Below are positions 25,316-36,772 of a stretch of 64,000 bases of DNA, one piece after another. Made by a program: the position numbers and the translations under genes. The notes beneath the pieces were generated by a model, which saw only the letters and a list, made by a program, of their open reading frames with translations, had not been told where the DNA came from and searched no databases. Source of the DNA: Ruminiclostridium papyrosolvens C7 (GTDB lineage: Bacteria; Bacillota; Clostridia; Acetivibrionales; DSM-1351). Location: positions 123,918 through 187,917 of the forward strand of contig NZ_ATAY01000094.1 of NCBI RefSeq assembly GCF_000421965.1, in the 5' to 3' direction. The first letter of the stretch is position 1. Each line of letters opens with the position of its first letter.

Positions 25316-26434
25316 TTAGTTAATAATTGTACGCTCAGTTTCCTTGTCAAATATATGAAGCTTGTTAGCGTCTATAGCAACTTTTATAACGTCACCAGCC
25401 TGAGTCTTTGTTCTAGCATTAACTCTTGCAGTAACAGTTCCGGTTGCACCTTCAATTATCATATACAGATAAGTTTCAGCACCCAGCATTTCAACCAAGT
25501 CAACTTTAGCTTCTACCATACTGTCTGGCATTGATTCAATGTACATTGCCTCATCATGAAGATGCTCAGGTCTAACACCAACAACAACTTCCTTGCCGAT
25601 GTAATCAGTTCCTTCCAATTTCTTAGCCTTACCTTCAGGAATCTTAATATCATTCTTACCGAATACGAGATGTAAGTCGTTTCCTTTCTTAGTAAGAACA
25701 GCATTCATAAAGTTCATTTGAGGGCTTCCTATGAAACCTCCAACAAATATGTTGCATGGTCTGTCATACAGAGCTGTTGGTGTATCAACCTGTTGGATGT
25801 ATCCATCCTTCATAACAACGATTCTTGTACCCATTGTCATAGCTTCTGTCTGGTCATGTGTTACATATATAAATGTTGTGTTAAGTCTATTGTGGAGTCT
25901 TCCTATCTCAGTTCTCATCTGAACTCTGAGTTTAGCATCCAAGTTTGAGAGAGGTTCGTCCATTAAGAATACTTTAGGTTCACGAACGATAGCACGTCCT
26001 AACGCAACTCTCTGTCTCTGACCACCTGATAAAGCCTTTGGCTTTCTGTCAAGCAAATGCTCGATATCGAGGATTTTTGCTGCTTCCTGAACACGCTTCT
26101 TTATTTCTTCCTTTGGAGTCTTTCTCAATTTTAAACCAAATGCCATGTTATCAAATACTGTCATGTGAGGATACAGTGCATAGTTCTGGAAAACCATTGC
26201 TATATCTCTATCCTTCGGAGCAACATCATTTACTAATTTATCTCCAATGTACAATTCGCCTTCTGAAATTTCTTCCAAACCAGCTATCATTCTAAGTGTA
26301 GTAGTCTTACCACATCCTGAAGGACCTACCAGAACAAGGAATTCGTTGTGTTCAATATCAAGATTAAAATCATTAACAGCAGTAACCCCACCTGCATATC
26401 TTTTGTAAATATTCTTCAGCTTTAAACTAGCCAT
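25316..26434 (-). CDS. Sugar ABC transporter ATPase, MsmX/UgpC type
   Basis: 372 aa from ATG 26432-26434, after GGGAGGTATAAAA. Walker A is [13 protein letters not shown], signature [16 protein letters not shown] and Walker [15 protein letters not shown]-terminal OB/TOBE regulatory domain follows ([14 protein letters not shown]). Family members energise several carbohydrate importers. No permease or binding protein genes lie beside it, which suits a shared multi-purpose ATPase of the MsmX kind. The gene is monocistronic. Confidence 0.92.
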   Translation of the reverse strand: MASLKLKNIYKRYAGGVTAVNDFNLDIEHNEFLVLVGPSGCGKTTTLRMIAGLEEISEGELYIGDKLVNDVAPKDRDIAMVFQNYALYPHMTVFDNMAFGLKLRKTPKEEIKKRVQEAAKILDIEHLLDRKPKALSGGQRQRVALGRAIVREPKVFLMDEPLSNLDAKLRVQMRTEIGRLHNRLNTTFIYVTHDQTEAMTMGTRIVVMKDGYIQQVDTPTALYDRPCNIFVGGFIGSPQMNFMNAVLTKKGNDLHLVFGKNDIKIPEGKAKKLEGTDYIGKEVVVGVRPEHLHDEAMYIESMPDSMVEAKVDLVEMLGAETYLYMIIEGATGTVTARVNARTKTQAGDVIKVAIDANKLHIFDKETERTIIN

Positions 26435-26599
26435 TTTTATACCTCCCTGAAACATCCTTATAAATTTATGTTATCAACGTATCACGATTTATATATATTA
26501 TGATACACTGCTGACCTATCACAAACCATATTGTTTTTTAACAAAATTAAATTTTTGCTTTTAGTACTTTTGTATAGTATTAAAAATATAATTCTTGTA

Positions 26600-26708
26600 T
26601 TGCATAAAATTTGCATAAATAAAATAAAAATCCTCTGTTATATTGAATTTTTATGCATCGCATTGTATAATTATAAAATAATATTCATTTTATGCATAAA
26701 TTTTCAAT
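26600..26708 (+). promoter_or_regulatory. argC promoter with three ARG-box-like sites
   Basis: TTGAAT (26643-26648) and TATAAT (26666-26671) are 17 bases apart. Sites resembling ARG boxes lie at 26600-26618 (TTGCATAAAATTTGCATAA), 26643-26660 (TTGAATTTTTATGCATCG, over the -35) and 26691-26708. The arrangement predicts repression by ArgR with arginine. No argR gene lies in the window. Confidence 0.7.
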
Positions 26709-26770
26709 ATCGAAATTTTATTGTGAATATATCTATCTGCTATATATTATATAGAAAGGATTGAATCTAT

Positions 26771-27712
26771 ATGAAATATAAAATTTATGTAGACGGAAGT
26801 GAAGGTACTACAGGATTAAAGATAAACGAAAGATTGGAAAAAAGAAACGACATTGAAATACTAAGAATAGCTCCGGAAAAACGTAAAGATATTAATGAAA
26901 GAAAAAAATACATAAATAATTCAGATATAGTTTTTCTTTGTCTGCCGGATTCTGCTGCAAAGGAAGCAGTATCACTTACTGAAAATCCTTCTACTAAAAT
27001 TATTGATGCAAGTACTGCTCACAGGATAGACCCTGACTGGGCATACGGTTTGCCTGAATTAAGCAGTGGACACCGTGAGAAGATACAAAATTCAAAAAGG
27101 GTTGCTGTTCCGGGCTGTTATGCAACAGGATTTATCAGTATAGTCCACCCCCTTGTTGAAGGAAATATTCTTCCAAAGGATTACCCTGTAACCTGCCATG
27201 CTCTTTCCGGGTATAGCGGCGGAGGAAAAAAACTCATAGCGCAGTACGAATCTCCTGAAGGACATAGTTTTGAAAGTCCGCAGCTTTATGCGCTGGGTAT
27301 GTCACACAAACATATTCCTGAAATGACTGTTATCAGTGGACTTGAACACCCACCTATTTTTTCTCCCATAGTATGTTCTTATTTCAAGGGTATGTCTGTA
27401 TGTGTTCCTTTATACAGAAAACTTCTTTCAGGAACTCCTTCTGTTGAAATGATTTATGAATTCATTGCTGACTATTATAGTAATGAAAAGTTTATAAAGG
27501 TCATGCCACTGGGTATGGAAAAGGAGTTTCCCAACAGTTTTCTTGGTGCTACCCGTGTCAATGATACAAACTACCTTGAAATCTATGTTACGGGAAATGA
27601 AGAACAAATCATGCTTGTATCAGTTCTAGATAATTTAGGAAAAGGTTCTTCCGGCGCCGCTATACAAAATATGAATATAATGTTGGGATTTGACGAGGAT
27701 ACCGGACTTTAA
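26771..27712 (+). CDS. argC: N-acetyl-gamma-glutamyl-phosphate reductase
   Basis: 313 aa, the short (type 2) form. The nucleotide-binding start is VDGSEGTTGLKI and the catalytic Cys sits in AVPGCYATGF. ArgC reduces N-acetylglutamyl phosphate to the semialdehyde, step three of ornithine synthesis. It is the first gene of the arginine cluster, 49 bases before argB, behind ARG-box-like sites. Confidence 0.95.
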   Translation: MKYKIYVDGSEGTTGLKINERLEKRNDIEILRIAPEKRKDINERKKYINNSDIVFLCLPDSAAKEAVSLTENPSTKIIDASTAHRIDPDWAYGLPELSSGHREKIQNSKRVAVPGCYATGFISIVHPLVEGNILPKDYPVTCHALSGYSGGGKKLIAQYESPEGHSFESPQLYALGMSHKHIPEMTVISGLEHPPIFSPIVCSYFKGMSVCVPLYRKLLSGTPSVEMIYEFIADYYSNEKFIKVMPLGMEKEFPNSFLGATRVNDTNYLEIYVTGNEEQIMLVSVLDNLGKGSSGAAIQNMNIMLGFDEDTGL

Positions 27713-27760
27713 CAATTTAAATATCTGAGCCATATTTCAGATTTAACGGAGGTCAATTTT

Positions 27761-28672
27761 ATGAATTATGATAATTTGATTAAAAAAGCAGAAATATTAA
27801 TTGAAGCACTTCCTTACATACAGAAACTTTATGGTAAAACCGTTGTAATAAAATACGGCGGCAATGCAATGATTAATGATGAACTTAAAAATTCAGTAAT
27901 GGAAGATATTACGCTTTTAAAATATATAGGAATGAACCCTGTGTTGGTACACGGTGGCGGGCCCGACATAAACAAGGCACTTCAGAACTACAACGTAAAG
28001 AGTGAGTTTGTAAACGGTTTAAGAGTTACTGACGCCCAGACTATAGAAGTTGCTCAAATGGTTCTTGTTGGAAAAACCAACAAGCAGATTGTATCAATGC
28101 TCAATCACAAAGGCGGAAAAGCCATAGGCCTGTGCGGTATCGACGGAAAGCTCATTGAATGTGAACAATACAAAACTGAAATAGACGGGGAACTCAGGGA
28201 CATAGGTTATGTTGGTACAATTACAAAAATTAATTCAAAGGTTTTGGAGCTTATCTCAAAAGATGAATACATACCGGTTGTAGCTCCAATAGGCGTGGGC
28301 CCTGACGGTGAGAGCTACAACATAAATGCAGATACCGTAGCAGGTGAAATTGCGGCTGCATTGAAAGCGGAAAAGCTCATGCTTCTCACAGATGTAGAAG
28401 GTGTTAAGCCTTCAAAGGACAGCGAATCAATAATTCCCGCCCTTACTATTGACGAGGTTTATGACCTCATTGATAAAAAGGTTATTGCCGGAGGTATGAT
28501 ACCAAAAGTTTTAGGTTGTGTTGAAGCACTTGAAAAGGGCGTTGGCAGAACACATATAATTGACGGACGTATTCCTCACTGTATTCTTTTAGAAATTTTT
28601 ACTTACAAGGGAATCGGTACAATGATTATGAAAGATAAGCATCTTTACCACGAAAACGAGGCTTTGTATTAA
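27761..28672 (+). CDS. argB: Acetylglutamate kinase
   Basis: 303 aa. [19 protein letters not shown] and [15 protein letters not shown] mark the amino-acid-kinase fold with its acetylglutamate site. An N-terminal helix (about 1-20) typical of arginine-sensitive hexameric forms is present, suggesting feedback inhibition. It is co-transcribed with argC; a terminator follows. Confidence 0.95.
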   Translation: MNYDNLIKKAEILIEALPYIQKLYGKTVVIKYGGNAMINDELKNSVMEDITLLKYIGMNPVLVHGGGPDINKALQNYNVKSEFVNGLRVTDAQTIEVAQMVLVGKTNKQIVSMLNHKGGKAIGLCGIDGKLIECEQYKTEIDGELRDIGYVGTITKINSKVLELISKDEYIPVVAPIGVGPDGESYNINADTVAGEIAAALKAEKLMLLTDVEGVKPSKDSESIIPALTIDEVYDLIDKKVIAGGMIPKVLGCVEALEKGVGRTHIIDGRIPHCILLEIFTYKGIGTMIMKDKHLYHENEALY

Positions 28673-28717
28673 TATTAATTATTAAAACCCGGCCTAAAGT
28701 AATTTTATAAGGCAATT

Positions 28718-28752
28718 AACACTTCCTGTACTGGCTTAGCATAGGAAGTGTT
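28718..28752 (+). terminator. Terminator after argB
   Basis: AACACTTCCT pairs perfectly with AGGAAGTGTT, followed by TTTAATTT. It separates argCB from the argD transcript. Confidence 0.8.
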
Positions 28753-28786
28753 TTAATTTATAAAGAAAATCACATACATAAATTGG

Positions 28787-28815
28787 TTGCATTTTTATGC
28801 ATATTAATGTATAAT
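28787..28815 (+). promoter_or_regulatory. argD promoter with ARG-box-like site
   Basis: TTGCAT (28787-28792) and TATAAT (28810-28815) with a 17-base spacer. TTGCATTTTTATGCATA overlaps the -35 and resembles the sites at argC. Both units should respond to the same arginine repressor. Confidence 0.72.
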
Positions 28816-28866
28816 TATAAATTATACGTAACGATGATATATTTTCAGTATGAAGGAGTGATTGTC

Positions 28867-30069
28867 ATGGATTTTGAAAAAATACAGGAATATGATGATA
28901 AATATTACATGAATACATTTGGTAAAAGAATACCTGTTGCCTTTAAAAGGGGTAAGGGCATACACTTATGGAGTACAGAAGGAGAAAAGTACACAGACTT
29001 TTTCTCAGGAATTGCAGTTAATTCTATAGGTTACGGACATCCGATTTTTACAGAAATGGTCAGTGAGCAATTGAATAATCTTGTACACTGTTCGAATCTT
29101 TACTACATAGAGCCACAGGCTCAACTTGCAAAAGAGTTGGTAGAAAACTCCTGTGCAGATAAGATATTCTTCGCTAACAGCGGCGCTGAAGCCAACGAAG
29201 GTGCCATTAAACTTGCAAGAATTTACTTCAAAAAACAAGGGATGCCGGAAAAATACGAGATTATAACCCTTAACAAGTCCTTTCACGGAAGAACCATAAC
29301 AACTCTCAGCGCTACAGGTCAGGAAAAGTATGCAAAGCCCTTTGAGCCTCTTACACAAGGTTTTAAAAAGGTTCCTCAAAACGATATAGCTGCTTTGGAA
29401 GCTGCCATTACTCAAAACACATGTGCAATTATGTTGGAGCCCATTCAAGGAGAAAGCGGAGTTTATCCATGTGATTGCGAATATATGAAAAAAGTCAGGG
29501 ATTTGTGCAATGACAAAAATCTGCTGCTTATATTTGATGAAGTTCAGACCGGCATAGGCAGAACCGGCAAGCTCTTCGGATACCAAAACTTTGACATCGA
29601 GCCGGATATATTTACTCTTGCAAAGGCTTTGGGAGGGGGAATTCCTATAGCTGCGGTATGTGCCAAAGAATCGGTTGCAGAGGCATTTGCTCCCGGCGAC
29701 CACGGTTCAACTTTCGGAGGAAATCCTTTAGCCTGTACAGCTGGTCTTGCAGTTATGAAAATAATGAAGGAAGAGAACCTTCCTGAAAATGCTGAGAAAA
29801 CCGGCAGCTACATTAAGAGTGAACTGGAAAAAATGGCATCCGCCTCCTACCCTATAATTTCTGAAGTGAGAGCGGCAGGCCTTATGATTGGTATAGAGCT
29901 TAACAAGCCTATAGCTCCCGATGTCAAAAACAGGATGTTTGAAAAGAAATACCTTATTGCCAATATAGGTCAAAATATTTTGAGAATTCTTCCGCCTCTT
30001 ATTATTACGCAGAAGGACGCAGATGATTTTATTACAACATTAAAAGAATCATTGGAAGAATTAAATTAA
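28867..30069 (+). CDS. argD: Acetylornithine aminotransferase
   Basis: 400 aa from ATG 28867 after GAAGGAGTG. The class III aminotransferase pattern is complete: FFANSGAEANEGAIKLAR, the Asp of LLIFDEVQTGIGRTG and the PLP lysine in TLAKALGGGIPI. It transaminates N-acetylglutamate semialdehyde. It heads the argD-carA-carB-argF-GNAT unit. Confidence 0.94.
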   Translation: MDFEKIQEYDDKYYMNTFGKRIPVAFKRGKGIHLWSTEGEKYTDFFSGIAVNSIGYGHPIFTEMVSEQLNNLVHCSNLYYIEPQAQLAKELVENSCADKIFFANSGAEANEGAIKLARIYFKKQGMPEKYEIITLNKSFHGRTITTLSATGQEKYAKPFEPLTQGFKKVPQNDIAALEAAITQNTCAIMLEPIQGESGVYPCDCEYMKKVRDLCNDKNLLLIFDEVQTGIGRTGKLFGYQNFDIEPDIFTLAKALGGGIPIAAVCAKESVAEAFAPGDHGSTFGGNPLACTAGLAVMKIMKEENLPENAEKTGSYIKSELEKMASASYPIISEVRAAGLMIGIELNKPIAPDVKNRMFEKKYLIANIGQNILRILPPLIITQKDADDFITTLKESLEELN

Positions 30070-30113
30070 ATATATTAGCGAGTCGCTGTCAGGCTCACGG
30101 AGGTTTATATATA

Positions 30114-31169
30114 ATGAAAGCAGTTCTATTACTTGAAGACGGTACATATTTCTCAGGAGAAGGTTTTGGAAAAAGCGGTGAAACAGCCGGAGAAATTGTT
30201 TTTAATACTTGTATGACAGGGTATCAGGAAATAACTACTGACCCTTCCTATAACGGACAGATTGTCACAATGACTTATCCCCTAATCGGTAACTACGGAT
30301 TCAATTCCATCGACAATGAATCCTACAAGCCTCATGTTCAGGGCTTTATAGTTAAGGAACTCTGTTCTACTCCCAGCAACTGGAGAAATGACATGGACCC
30401 GGATCAATATTTTGCAAAACACAATATCGTAGGTATAAAAAGTATTGATACCAGAGCGTTAACCCAGCATATTCGTAAACACGGGAGCATGTACGGGATT
30501 ATATCCACTGAATGTGGAAATCTGGATACCCTACGCAAAAACCTTGAAAACTATAAAAGTATCCCAAGAAACCTGGTAATGGAGGTTACGTCAAAAACTC
30601 CCACTCATATTTCCGGTTCGGGAAAAAGGGTGGTACTTCTGGATTTCGGTGTAAAAAGCAACATAATACGTTCTCTTGAAAGCAGAGACTGTGATATACA
30701 CATCCTCCCTGCTTTCAGTACCTTTGATGAGATTATGGAATTAAATCCTGACGGTATTCTTCTTTCCAACGGGCCCGGCGACCCCAGGGATTTAACTGTT
30801 GCTAAAAAAACAGTTCAACAGCTTCTGGGAATAAAACCAATCATGGGGATTTGCCTTGGACATCAACTTTTGGGACTCTCATTAGGATGCAATGTTAAAA
30901 AACTTAAATTTGGCCACCACGGCGGCAACCATCCTGTTAAGGATTACATTACAGGAAGATGTTATATAACTTCTCAGAATCACAATTATGCAATTGACAG
31001 CAGTTCAAATGATGATATCGTGATAACACACAGAAATGTAAATGATGATACAATTGAAGGCTTCAGACACAAAACGCTTCCATTGATAAGCGTACAGTAC
31101 CATCCTGAAGCAGCACCGGGTCCACAGGATTCCGCATATATTTTTGATGACTTTGTAAAAATGCTGTAG
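30114..31169 (+). CDS. carA: Carbamoyl-phosphate synthase small subunit
   Basis: 351 aa. The N-terminal CPSase domain ([18 protein letters not shown], within limits [11 protein letters not shown]) is followed by a class I glutamine amidotransferase with nucleophile Cys in [14 protein letters not shown] and the His-Glu of YHPEAAPGP. It supplies ammonia from glutamine to CarB. GGAGGTTTATATATA precedes the ATG. Confidence 0.95.
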   Translation: MKAVLLLEDGTYFSGEGFGKSGETAGEIVFNTCMTGYQEITTDPSYNGQIVTMTYPLIGNYGFNSIDNESYKPHVQGFIVKELCSTPSNWRNDMDPDQYFAKHNIVGIKSIDTRALTQHIRKHGSMYGIISTECGNLDTLRKNLENYKSIPRNLVMEVTSKTPTHISGSGKRVVLLDFGVKSNIIRSLESRDCDIHILPAFSTFDEIMELNPDGILLSNGPGDPRDLTVAKKTVQQLLGIKPIMGICLGHQLLGLSLGCNVKKLKFGHHGGNHPVKDYITGRCYITSQNHNYAIDSSSNDDIVITHRNVNDDTIEGFRHKTLPLISVQYHPEAAPGPQDSAYIFDDFVKML

Positions 31170-31237
31170 TTTATAAAATTATTAGCAAGCAGTTAATTCA
31201 TTATATTACCGCATTGCGGCTCATGGAGGCGAATGGT

Positions 31238-34200
31238 ATGCCAAGGAATATAAATATAAAAAAGGTTTTGGTAATAGGTTCAGGGCCTATCGTAATAGGT
31301 CAGGCTGCAGAGTTTGACTATTCCGGTACTCAAGCCTGCAAGTCCTTACGGGAAGAAGGTATTGAGGTTGTTCTGATTAACAGTAATCCCGCAACAATTA
31401 TGACAGATACCCAATCAGCAGATAAGGTATATATTGAACCCATTACTCTTGAATTTGTTAAAAAAATCATATACAAGGAAAAGCCAGATGGAATTCTTGC
31501 TTCACTTGGCGGTCAGACCGGCCTTAATATGGCTGTTGAACTGGCTGAAGACGGAATTCTTGACGAGCTTAACATAGAACTTCTGGGGACTTCCCTCTCC
31601 TCTATAAAAAAGGCCGAGGACAGAGAGCTTTTCAAGGAGACAATGCAAGAAATTGACGAAAAGGTTGCACCAAGTAAAATTGTAACAACCATGCAGGATG
31701 CTATTGAATTTGCAAAAGAAATCGGATTCCCTATTATTATCAGACCTGCTTACACACTGGGAGGTTCCGGCGGTGGAATAGCAAATAATATGGAAGAATT
31801 CAAATATATTTGCGGAAAAGGTCTCAAGCTCAGTATGATTAGTCAGGTTCTGCTTGAACAGAGCGTTGCAGGCTGGAAAGAAATTGAATACGAAGTAATG
31901 CGTGATAGCAATGACAACTGCATTATCATATGTAATATGGAGAACTTTGACCCGGTTGGAGTACATACCGGTGACAGTATAGTTGTTGCTCCCAGCCAGA
32001 CCCTGTCTGACGTTGAGTATCAGATGCTGAGAACCGCTTCCATAAAGATAATAAGGGCTTTGGATATAAAGGGCGGCTGCAACATACAGTTTGCTTTAAA
32101 TCCCGACAGCTTTGAGTATGTTGTTATTGAGGTAAATCCAAGAGTCAGCCGTTCAAGTGCATTGGCATCAAAAGCCACCGGATATCCAATTGCCAGAGTT
32201 ACGGCAAAAATAGCTATCGGAATGACACTTGACGAAATAAAGAACTCTGTTACAAAAACCACCAGTGCGTGCTTTGAGCCGTCTTTGGACTATGTTGTAA
32301 CCAAGGTTCCCCGTTGGCCTTTTGACAAGTTTGCCAATGCTGACAGAAGCCTTGGAACACAGATGAAGGCTACGGGCGAGGTTATGGCCATCGGACGTAC
32401 ATTTGAGGAATCCTTGCTTAAAGCAATTGACTCTCTTGATATAAAATTTAATTATCAGTTAGGTCTCAGCTTGTTTGACAGCATGAGCCGCGAAGACCTT
32501 GTTAAGTATATAAAGCACGCCAGTGATCAGCGAATATTCGCAATTTGCAAAGCTATACAAAAGGGTGTTTCAGCAGGTGAAATCGTCAGAATTACAAAAA
32601 TTGACGACTTCTTTATAAGAAAACTGAAAAAGATTGTTAGATTGGGAGAAGAAATAACAAATGCAGGTATTGCATGGCTTGATTATGATTTATATGCAAG
32701 GGCAAAGAAAATAGGCTTTGGTGATTCCTATATAGCCAATCTTGCCAATGTACCTCTTGAAAAAATACTTGAATTAAGACAAAAATATCCTATCAACCCT
32801 GTTTACAAGATTGTTGATACCTGTGCGGGTGAATTCGAAGCCGCTACTCCGTATTACTATTCAACATACGAGGAAAAAGACGATGTTGAGGTTACCACAG
32901 GTGATAAGGTTCTGGTTATAGGCTCAGGCCCCATAAGAATCGGTCAGGGTATAGAATTCGACTATTGCAGCGTACATTCCGTTGAAACCCTTAAAGAAAT
33001 GGGAATTGAATCAATTATTATAAATAATAATCCCGAAACTGTAAGCACGGACTTCGATACCTCCGACAAACTGTATTTTGAACCTCTTACAAAGGAATGT
33101 GTCCTGGATATTATTGAAAAGGAAAAACCCCTTGGGGTTATTGTTCAGTTTGGCGGTCAGACTGCAATAAATCTGGCCGAAACCCTGCATCAGGAAGGTG
33201 TTAAGATTCTCGGAACCTCAGTCCGCAGTATAGATGTTGCAGAGGACAGGGACAAATTCTTAAAGCTTCTGGAGTCATTGGATATTCCTATTCCCGAAGG
33301 CAATACGGCTTATTCTTTCCAACACGCTAAAGAAATTGCCAATAAAATCGGCTATCCAGTTCTGGTAAGGCCATCCTACGTACTTGGGGGCCGTGCCATG
33401 GAAATTGTATATAACGATAAGACTCTAGAAGAATATATCACTATGGCCTCAGAAATTTCCACTGAACATCCTATTCTAATCGACAAATATGTAGTTGGTA
33501 AGGAAATGGAAGTGGACGGAATTTGTGATGAAAATGAAGTTCTCATCCCGGGAATCATGGAACATATTGAACGTGCGGGAGTTCATTCCGGAGACAGTAT
33601 TGCCGTTTATCCTCCGAGAAATCTTTCCCAAAAGGTAAAAGATACTATTGAGGACTATACCATCCGTCTTGCCAAGGCTCTGAAAGTAAAAGGTTTGTTT
33701 AATATACAATTCGTTATGGATAGCAATGAAAAAGTGTACGTAATCGAAGTTAATCCCCGTGCCAGCAGAACTGTCCCTATAATGAGCAAAATAACGGGAA
33801 TTCCTATGGTAGGTGTAGCAACTAAGTTGATTATGGGCAAAACCCTTAAAGAATTGGGTTATAAAAACGGCCTTGCTAAAGAAACCGATTTTTACGCAGT
33901 AAAAGCACCTGTATTTTCATTTGCAAAGTTGACTACAGTTGATACATTTCTGGGGCCTGAAATGAAATCTACAGGCGAGGTTATGGGTGTTGACAGAGAT
34001 TACTACAATGCATTGTACAAGGCTGTCGCCGCTTCCGGTACTAAGATACCTTCCGGCGGAAATGTACTTTTGTCGGTTGCCGACAGGGATAAAAACGAGT
34101 GCCGGGATATAGCCAATAAGTTACTGGAGCTTGGATTCAGACTTTCGGCTACTAAAGGAACATATGAAGCACTAAAGTATGCAAACCTTCCTATTGAATT

Positions 34201-34450
34201 TATTGAAGATGAAAAAGTTCTTGATTTGATTAAGGAAGATAATATAACACTGGTAATTAATACTCCTACAAGAGGCAAAATACCTGAAAGAAAAGGTTTT
34301 GTCTTAAGAAGAACCGCAATGGAATACAATATTCCGTGCATAACTTCTCTGGATACAACCAATGCGGTTTTAAGTATTTTAGAACGTCTCATAGCAGACA
34401 ATAAGGCCGACGTTTATGCCCTTGATGAATATTCGGTATATAGAGGATAA
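31238..34450 (+). CDS. carB: Carbamoyl-phosphate synthase large subunit
   Basis: 1070 aa from ATG 31238, which follows TGGAGGCGAATGGT; an upstream in-frame start at 31214 lies before this site. The two homologous ATP-grasp halves begin with [20 protein letters not shown] and [20 protein letters not shown]. The C-terminal MGS-like allosteric domain (about 940-1070) holds TKGTYEAL and VINTPTRGK. The location within the arginine cluster suggests it supplies ArgF, and also the pyrimidine pathway if it is the only copy. Confidence 0.96.
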   Translation: MPRNINIKKVLVIGSGPIVIGQAAEFDYSGTQACKSLREEGIEVVLINSNPATIMTDTQSADKVYIEPITLEFVKKIIYKEKPDGILASLGGQTGLNMAVELAEDGILDELNIELLGTSLSSIKKAEDRELFKETMQEIDEKVAPSKIVTTMQDAIEFAKEIGFPIIIRPAYTLGGSGGGIANNMEEFKYICGKGLKLSMISQVLLEQSVAGWKEIEYEVMRDSNDNCIIICNMENFDPVGVHTGDSIVVAPSQTLSDVEYQMLRTASIKIIRALDIKGGCNIQFALNPDSFEYVVIEVNPRVSRSSALASKATGYPIARVTAKIAIGMTLDEIKNSVTKTTSACFEPSLDYVVTKVPRWPFDKFANADRSLGTQMKATGEVMAIGRTFEESLLKAIDSLDIKFNYQLGLSLFDSMSREDLVKYIKHASDQRIFAICKAIQKGVSAGEIVRITKIDDFFIRKLKKIVRLGEEITNAGIAWLDYDLYARAKKIGFGDSYIANLANVPLEKILELRQKYPINPVYKIVDTCAGEFEAATPYYYSTYEEKDDVEVTTGDKVLVIGSGPIRIGQGIEFDYCSVHSVETLKEMGIESIIINNNPETVSTDFDTSDKLYFEPLTKECVLDIIEKEKPLGVIVQFGGQTAINLAETLHQEGVKILGTSVRSIDVAEDRDKFLKLLESLDIPIPEGNTAYSFQHAKEIANKIGYPVLVRPSYVLGGRAMEIVYNDKTLEEYITMASEISTEHPILIDKYVVGKEMEVDGICDENEVLIPGIMEHIERAGVHSGDSIAVYPPRNLSQKVKDTIEDYTIRLAKALKVKGLFNIQFVMDSNEKVYVIEVNPRASRTVPIMSKITGIPMVGVATKLIMGKTLKELGYKNGLAKETDFYAVKAPVFSFAKLTTVDTFLGPEMKSTGEVMGVDRDYYNALYKAVAASGTKIPSGGNVLLSVADRDKNECRDIANKLLELGFRLSATKGTYEALKYANLPIEFIEDEKVLDLIKEDNITLVINTPTRGKIPERKGFVLRRTAMEYNIPCITSLDTTNAVLSILERLIADNKADVYALDEYSVYRG

Positions 34451-34476
34451 AATCTATTAATGGAGGTAATATTGTT

Positions 34477-35394
34477 ATGAAACATTTATTAAGTCTTAAT
34501 GATTTAAGTACTGATGAGATACATGATTTATTAAAACTTTCGGCAAAGCTTAAACGGCAGACTAAGGAAGGAGTCCAGCACCACCTTCTAAAGGGTAAGA
34601 CACTTGGAATGATTTTTACAAAGTCGTCCACCAGAACCAGAGTTTCTTTTGAAGTTGGTATGTATCAACTGGGAGGGTATTCCCTCTTTCTAAGCTCAAA
34701 CGATATACAGCTTGGCCGGGGCGAGTCCATTTTTGATACTGCTAATGTTCTGTCCCGTTACATAGATGGAATTATGATAAGAACCTTCAAGCAAAGCGAC
34801 GTTGAAGACCTTGCAAAGTATGGAACTATACCGGTAATAAACGGTTTAACTGATGAAATGCATCCGTGTCAGATACTTGCAGATTTGCTGACTGTTTATG
34901 AACACAAAGGGAAACTTGAAGGTCTGAAACTTGCATATATAGGTGATGGAAATAATGTTGCCCACTCCCTGCTACATGGCTGTGCCAAAACAGGAATGGA
35001 TATTGCAATTGCTTCTCCTAAAGGCTATGAATGTGACAGCAGATATGTGGATGAAGCAAAAGAAGCTGCAAAGTCCAGCGGTTCCAAGGTAGTACTAACC
35101 CAAGACCCTGTTGAAGCAATTGCTAATGCGGACGTTGTTTATGCAGATACATGGATAAGCATGGGTCAGGAAGACCAAAAGGAAGAAAAGCTCAATATAT
35201 TCATGCCTTATCAGATTAACTCCCAGTTATTTGCCAAAGCAAAGGAAGACGCAATCTTCCTTCACTGCCTGCCGGCATACAGAGGCTACGAAGTAACCGA
35301 GGACGTTATTGACGGTGCCCAGTCAGTTATTTTCGACGAAGCAGAAAATCGTCTTCACGCTCAGAAGGCAGTAATGGCAACCCTAATGGGTTAA
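34477..35394 (+). CDS. argF: Ornithine carbamoyltransferase
   Basis: 305 aa. Carbamoyl-phosphate site STRTRVSFEVG, HPCQILADLLT and the ornithine-binding HCLPAYRGYEV are intact. It makes citrulline. It sits 26 bases after carB and ends 20 bases before a GNAT gene. argG and argH are absent from this window. Confidence 0.95.
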   Translation: MKHLLSLNDLSTDEIHDLLKLSAKLKRQTKEGVQHHLLKGKTLGMIFTKSSTRTRVSFEVGMYQLGGYSLFLSSNDIQLGRGESIFDTANVLSRYIDGIMIRTFKQSDVEDLAKYGTIPVINGLTDEMHPCQILADLLTVYEHKGKLEGLKLAYIGDGNNVAHSLLHGCAKTGMDIAIASPKGYECDSRYVDEAKEAAKSSGSKVVLTQDPVEAIANADVVYADTWISMGQEDQKEEKLNIFMPYQINSQLFAKAKEDAIFLHCLPAYRGYEVTEDVIDGAQSVIFDEAENRLHAQKAVMATLMG

Positions 35395-35414
35395 AATCAG
35401 AATGAGGGACCAAC

Positions 35415-35891
35415 ATGAATTATTCATTTATTATCAGAAAGGCTACTATAGAAGATGCCCCTGCTATTGCAACTATTATACAGGAAGCTTTTAAGAAATA
35501 TATGCAGGATGCAGGTTTATCTGTAATGATGGATGCTTTGACAGAAAGTATAGATACTATAGAAGCCGATATTGCTGAAAAAGAAGTTTACATAGCGCTT
35601 ATTGACAATAATCCGGTAGGTACTATCAGGATTAAGATAATGCCGGATAAATCAGCGTATATAAGCCGTTTTGGAGTCATGCTTGATTACCACAATATAG
35701 GTATTGGAAAATCCCTTATGAACCTTGCAGATAAGATTCTAAAACATCATGGGGTAAAAAAAGTAAGTCTCCATACTGCTTCAAAATACCGCGACCTTAT
35801 TCGCTTTTATTATGGTAGAGGGTTTTACGTAGAATCTACCAGTACGGATCGGGGCTATATAAGAGCATTACTGGTAAAAGAATATTATTAG
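35415..35891 (+). CDS. GNAT-family N-acetyltransferase in the arginine operon
   Basis: 158 aa. Acetyl-CoA-binding region HNIGIGKSLMNLADKIL corresponds to motif A (Q/RxxGxG/A). GFYVESTSTDRGY forms the last strand. Because it is the last gene of the arg operon and no argJ or argA lies nearby, it could supply N-acetylglutamate. That is inference from position only; many GNATs act on other amines. A strong terminator follows. Confidence 0.78.
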   Translation: MNYSFIIRKATIEDAPAIATIIQEAFKKYMQDAGLSVMMDALTESIDTIEADIAEKEVYIALIDNNPVGTIRIKIMPDKSAYISRFGVMLDYHNIGIGKSLMNLADKILKHHGVKKVSLHTASKYRDLIRFYYGRGFYVESTSTDRGYIRALLVKEYY

Positions 35892-35907
35892 GCTGTATAT
35901 AAATTCA

Positions 35908-35950
35908 GAGGGTATGAAAGTTTTTCGGACTTTCATACCCTCTCTTTTGT
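35908..35950 (+). terminator. Terminator of the arg-car operon
   Basis: GAGGGTATGAAAGT pairs perfectly with ACTTTCATACCCTC, followed by TCTTTTGTTT. Confidence 0.9.
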
Positions 35951-35978
35951 TTATTCAGTTATATTAATCTTAAAAATT

Positions 35979-36578
35979 TTACGGGCATATATTGCATTTT
36001 TCAGGCTTTACTGTTATCTGTACATCTCTTAATACTTTAAGATCAATTTTTATAATAACTTTTTCTCTTAGTCTCCTATATTCTTTAACCGGTCCCTTAC
36101 TTGGACATGGGTCTTCAAGAATATCTATTTCACATGTGTCTTCAACATCAGCATATTCTATCTGGTAGTCGTCACCAGGACAAGCACCGGGAATCTCAAT
36201 AAAACATGCGAATGGTATATTAACCGCAACATGCCTTACGTCTCCGTAATAGCTGTCGTATTTCTGATAACAGCAATAATAATCACTATTACCCTCATAA
36301 GTTTTGTAATTGATGTTCTTATGCAGTATACCATTAATCAAGACTTTATTTTTACATACATGAACTATCAGGTCACGTATTTGCTTTTGTATATCTTTGA
36401 TTTCAATAGCAGGATATTGCTCTGGGAATGGAATTACACACTCCACTAAAGTCTGACAACTGTTTCTACCAATAACCTCAGGTACCTTAATACACTTTTC
36501 ACCGTGTTTTTTACCTTCGTCATGATCAAATTCTTCGCCAAAATATTGGCCTTTGGGGTTAGTTTCAAATTGTGCCAT
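35979..36578 (-). CDS. SPOCS-domain (DUF3794-like) protein
   Basis: 199 aa, Cys-rich. The pattern KNKVLINGILHKNINYKTY and the following HVAVNIPFACFIEIPG match the SPOCS/DUF3794 repeat found in spore-coat morphogenesis and secreted clostridial proteins. There is no signal peptide. Cysteines at the C-terminus (KPEKCNICP) may cross-link. I infer a spore-associated structural role. The gene is monocistronic and convergent with the arg operon. Confidence 0.75.
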   Translation of the reverse strand: MAQFETNPKGQYFGEEFDHDEGKKHGEKCIKVPEVIGRNSCQTLVECVIPFPEQYPAIEIKDIQKQIRDLIVHVCKNKVLINGILHKNINYKTYEGNSDYYCCYQKYDSYYGDVRHVAVNIPFACFIEIPGACPGDDYQIEYADVEDTCEIDILEDPCPSKGPVKEYRRLREKVIIKIDLKVLRDVQITVKPEKCNICP

Positions 36579-36772
36579 TTTTTTAATCCTTTCTATAATA
36601 TTTGTTTACTAATATATACTATTCATAAAACAACAAGAAGTTGCATTATGTTAACTTATTTTTACAAATTTTGTTATTAAATGCAGTCTTATACTATATA
36701 CTATAACTCATGCATACTGAAATCCACAATTGTACAACATATATATGAAATTACAATTTAGGAGGCTTTTTA

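Noticed and set aside
29005..29703. Long minus-strand frame of 232 codons inside argD
   Set aside because: Shadow of the argD coding strand; no motif and no ribosome site.
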